Source: an uncultured Hyphomicrobiales bacterium (GTDB taxonomy: Bacteria; Pseudomonadota; Alphaproteobacteria; Rhizobiales; Aestuariivirgaceae). Taken from it: a stretch of DNA of 17,144 bases. The stretch spans positions 1-17,144 of the forward strand of contig CAIYXE010000087.1 of NCBI GenBank assembly GCA_903930095.1, given 5' to 3'. Position numbers and translations under genes: made by a program. Below are positions 15,179 through 17,144 of this stretch, piece after piece. Below the pieces are notes generated by a model that made no database searches, was not told the DNA's origin, and saw only the letters and a program-made list of their open reading frames with translations. Each line of letters opens with the position of its first letter. Position 1 is the stretch's first letter.

Positions 15179-16086
15179 AGATCACGAGAACACCTGTCAC
15201 CTGCCTGATCGAGTCGCGCGACAAGCTCGGCGAAGGCTGTTTCTGGGATGCCACCACGCAATGCCTGTGGTGGCTGGACCTGATCGTTCCCGCCGCCATC
15301 CACCGGCTGCACGTGGCAAGCGGGGCCTATCGCAAATGGCAGTTCGACGAGCATGTGACCGCCATGGCCAGGCGCGGCGACGGGACGATCCTCGTTGGCT
15401 CCCACAAGGGGCTCAACATCTTCGATCCGGAGACCGGCGCTCTCGCCGCGTGGCGCGACATCGACCCCGAAACGCCCGGCAACCGCGGCAATGACGGCGC
15501 CTGCGATGCGATGGGCCGCTTCTGGTTCGGGACGATGATGAACAACATCGGCCCGCAGGGCGAGGACGCCGCCATCACCGCGCCCACCGGCAAGCTGTTC
15601 CGCATCGATGCGGATGGCACGGCCACCGTCATGGAGACGGGGATCGGCGTTTCCAACGGCCCGTGCTGGTCGCCCGACGGGCGCACATTCTATTTCACCG
15701 ACTCCATGGCGCAGGTGATCTGGGCCTATGACTTCGACCCGGAGCAAGGCCGGATCTCCAACCGCCGTGTGCTCAACGACACGACGGAGCATGGCTATCC
15801 CGACGGGGCCACCGTCGATGCGCACGGCTACATCTGGAGTGCGCGGTGGGAAGGCTCCTGTGTGCTGCGGATCGACCCCACGGGCCGCATCGACCGGGTG
15901 GTGCCCATGCCGGCAAGGCGCGTGACCAATGTCTGCTTCGGCGGAGCGCGGCTCGACACGCTCTATGTCACGACGTCGCGGGCCCACCTCCCCGAAGAGG
16001 ACCTTCGCCGCCAGCCCCTGCAGGGCGGGCTCTTCTGCTTCGACCCGGGCGTCAGCGGTTTCGAAAAACACGCTTTCGCGGGCTGA
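15175..16086 (+). CDS. SMP-30/gluconolactonase/LRE family sugar lactonase
   Basis: 303 residues, six-bladed beta-propeller. The family hydrolyses sugar lactones (gluconolactone, arabinonolactone, xylonolactone) to acids with a divalent metal. The metal ligands are in place: Glu20 (KLGEGCFW), Asn161 ([12 protein letters not shown]) and Asp210 ([11 protein letters not shown]), with substrate-contact Arg104/Asn106 in NRGNDG. These match human SMP-30 Glu18, Asn103, Asn154 and Asp204. I chose the ATG at 15175, which overlaps the upstream stop by 4 bp; an ATG at 15154 is possible but adds a basic stretch (ATGRRR). The AraD1-type gene follows 50 bp later. Together they suggest a non-phosphorylative sugar or sugar-acid pathway. 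The specific sugar cannot be read from the sequence. Confidence 0.92.
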   Translation: MKITRTPVTCLIESRDKLGEGCFWDATTQCLWWLDLIVPAAIHRLHVASGAYRKWQFDEHVTAMARRGDGTILVGSHKGLNIFDPETGALAAWRDIDPETPGNRGNDGACDAMGRFWFGTMMNNIGPQGEDAAITAPTGKLFRIDADGTATVMETGIGVSNGPCWSPDGRTFYFTDSMAQVIWAYDFDPEQGRISNRRVLNDTTEHGYPDGATVDAHGYIWSARWEGSCVLRIDPTGRIDRVVPMPARRVTNVCFGGARLDTLYVTTSRAHLPEEDLRRQPLQGGLFCFDPGVSGFEKHAFAG

Positions 16087-16136
16087 ACGGACGCGATAAT
16101 CGTCATGCAGAACAAGACCTGAAGGGAAGCGCGCTC

Positions 16137-17135
16137 ATGAACCTCGTCCAGATTGCCGACAGCAAGGGAAAGCGCCGTGTGGGCCTCGTCACGGCGGGCA
16201 AGGTGGTGCTGCTCAAGAAGGTGGCCAGCACGCTAGCGCTGGCCGCACTGACGCTGAAGGAGGGGCGGACACTCTCCGCCATGGCCTCCGCCCTCGCCAG
16301 CACGGCAACGGAAGATTATGCCGGCGCGCTGAAGGAGAAGCGGGTGCTGACGCCGGTCGACCACCCGGACCCTGCCCATTGCATCATCACCGGGACGGGG
16401 TTGACGCATCTGGGCTCCGCCGCCGCGCGCGACGGGATGCACAAGAAGCTGTCGGGTGCGAAGGAAGAGCTGACCGACAGCCTGAAAATGTTCAAGCTCG
16501 GCCTCGAAGGCGGCAAGCCGAAGTCCAAGTCCGAGGCAGGCGTGCAGCCCGAGTGGTTCTACAAGGGCGACGGCTCATGGCTGGTGGGGCCGGGCCAGCC
16601 GCTGCCGCTTCCCTCCTTCGCGCTCGATGGCGGCGAGGAGCCGGAACTGGCCGGGCTCTACCTGATCGACGGCAGGGGGAGGCCCGTGCGGCTGGGCTTC
16701 GCGCTGGGCAACGAGTATTCGGACCATGTGACCGAGCGGCAGAACTATCTCTACCTCGCGCATTCGAAGCTCCGGCATTCCTCCATCGGGCCTGAAATGG
16801 TGACGGGGAAGATCCCGGCTTCGATCGAGGGCATGAGCCGCATCATCCGCGGAGGCCAGGTGATCTGGGAGAAGCCTTTCCTCACAGGCGAGGCCAACAT
16901 GAGCCACACCATCGCCAACCTCGAATACCACCACTTCAAGTATGACGGGTTCCGCAGGCCCGGCGACCTGCACATCCACTATTTCGGCACGGCGACGCTG
17001 TCGATTGCGGACAATGTGAAGACCGAGGACGGCGACGTCTTCGAGATCTCCGCTCCGGCCTTTGGCGCGGCATTGCGCAATCCGTTGAAGGCGATGAAGC
17101 CAGGGCACAAGCCGGGAAGCGTGAAGGCGCTGTAA
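16137..17135 (+). CDS. AraD1 / GguC-like family protein (FAH superfamily)
   Basis: 332 residues. A short variable N-terminal region to about residue 70 is followed by an FAH-fold domain with the blocks DHPDPAHCIITGTGLTHLGS, GMHKKLSG, 'GLYLIDGRGRPVRLGFALGN', EYSDH and HSSIGPEMVTG. Such proteins are annotated as AraD1 or GguC and are thought to dehydrate 2-keto-3-deoxy sugar acids or act on related keto acids. GguC lies beside the chvE/gguAB sugar transporter in Agrobacterium. The ATG at 16137 has AAGGGAAG (16122-16129) 7 nt upstream; the longer frame starting 15846 overlaps the lactonase and is a shadow. The stop lies 9 bp before the window edge, and the GC-rich AAGGGCGG after it could be the ribosome site of a further operon gene. 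Reaction assignment is tentative. Confidence 0.85.
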   Translation: MNLVQIADSKGKRRVGLVTAGKVVLLKKVASTLALAALTLKEGRTLSAMASALASTATEDYAGALKEKRVLTPVDHPDPAHCIITGTGLTHLGSAAARDGMHKKLSGAKEELTDSLKMFKLGLEGGKPKSKSEAGVQPEWFYKGDGSWLVGPGQPLPLPSFALDGGEEPELAGLYLIDGRGRPVRLGFALGNEYSDHVTERQNYLYLAHSKLRHSSIGPEMVTGKIPASIEGMSRIIRGGQVIWEKPFLTGEANMSHTIANLEYHHFKYDGFRRPGDLHIHYFGTATLSIADNVKTEDGDVFEISAPAFGAALRNPLKAMKPGHKPGSVKAL

Positions 17136-17144
17136 GGGCGGCAG

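Overview
The window looks like chromosomal DNA from an alphaproteobacterium, probably of the Hyphomicrobiales. Codon use is GC-rich, genes are tightly packed in short divergent operons, many starts overlap or nearly overlap the preceding stop, and the proteins (RpiR regulator, BetA-like GMC oxidoreductase, glutamine-synthetase-like ligases, proline-racemase-like enzyme, AraD1 protein) resemble those of soil and marine alphaproteobacteria. No rRNA, tRNA, IS element, phage gene or CRISPR array was seen. No gene-free stretch exceeds about 200 bp.

Layout. (1) Left edge: the C-terminal end of a PCu(A)C-like copper-chaperone protein with degraded metal ligands, a strong hairpin, then a GT1/MGT-type glycosyltransferase whose first half has lower GC than its neighbours. 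(2) 1644-5034, minus strand: an apparent operon of an N-formylglutamate-amidohydrolase-family hydrolase, a glutamine-synthetase-family ligase (GS1) and an iron-dependent alcohol dehydrogenase. Divergent from it (5140-7661, plus strand) is a translationally coupled pair, an RpiR regulator and a BetA-like choline dehydrogenase. The 105 bp between the two operons holds overlapping divergent promoters and an inverted repeat that could be the RpiR operator. (3) A convergent junction (7662-7859) with a rho-independent terminator and an intergenic palindromic repeat. (4) A D-amino-acid aminotransferase (minus) divergent from a plus-strand operon: class III aminotransferase, second glutamine-synthetase-family ligase (GS2) and a DUF4239 membrane protein. 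(5) Minus strand: a TerC/Alx-type metal exporter and a YqhA (UPF0114) membrane protein. (6) Plus strand to the right edge: a proline-racemase-superfamily protein (probably trans-3-hydroxy-L-proline dehydratase-like), an SMP-30/gluconolactonase-family lactonase and an AraD1 (FAH-fold) protein.

The main theme is catabolism of nitrogen-containing small molecules. Both glutamine-synthetase homologues keep the ATP/glutamate catalytic residues but lack the Asp50/Ser53-type ammonium-site residues and the Glu327 flap residue of true glutamine synthetase. They are therefore expected to be gamma-glutamyl-amine ligases. GS1, with an alcohol dehydrogenase and an amidohydrolase in its operon and a choline-dehydrogenase-type alcohol oxidase divergent from it, suggests a gamma-glutamylated amino-alcohol (ethanolamine-like) route. 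GS2, with an aminotransferase, suggests a second amine or polyamine route. The substrates are inference. The right-hand cluster would feed hydroxyproline and sugar-lactone intermediates into central metabolism, and its operon probably continues past the window.
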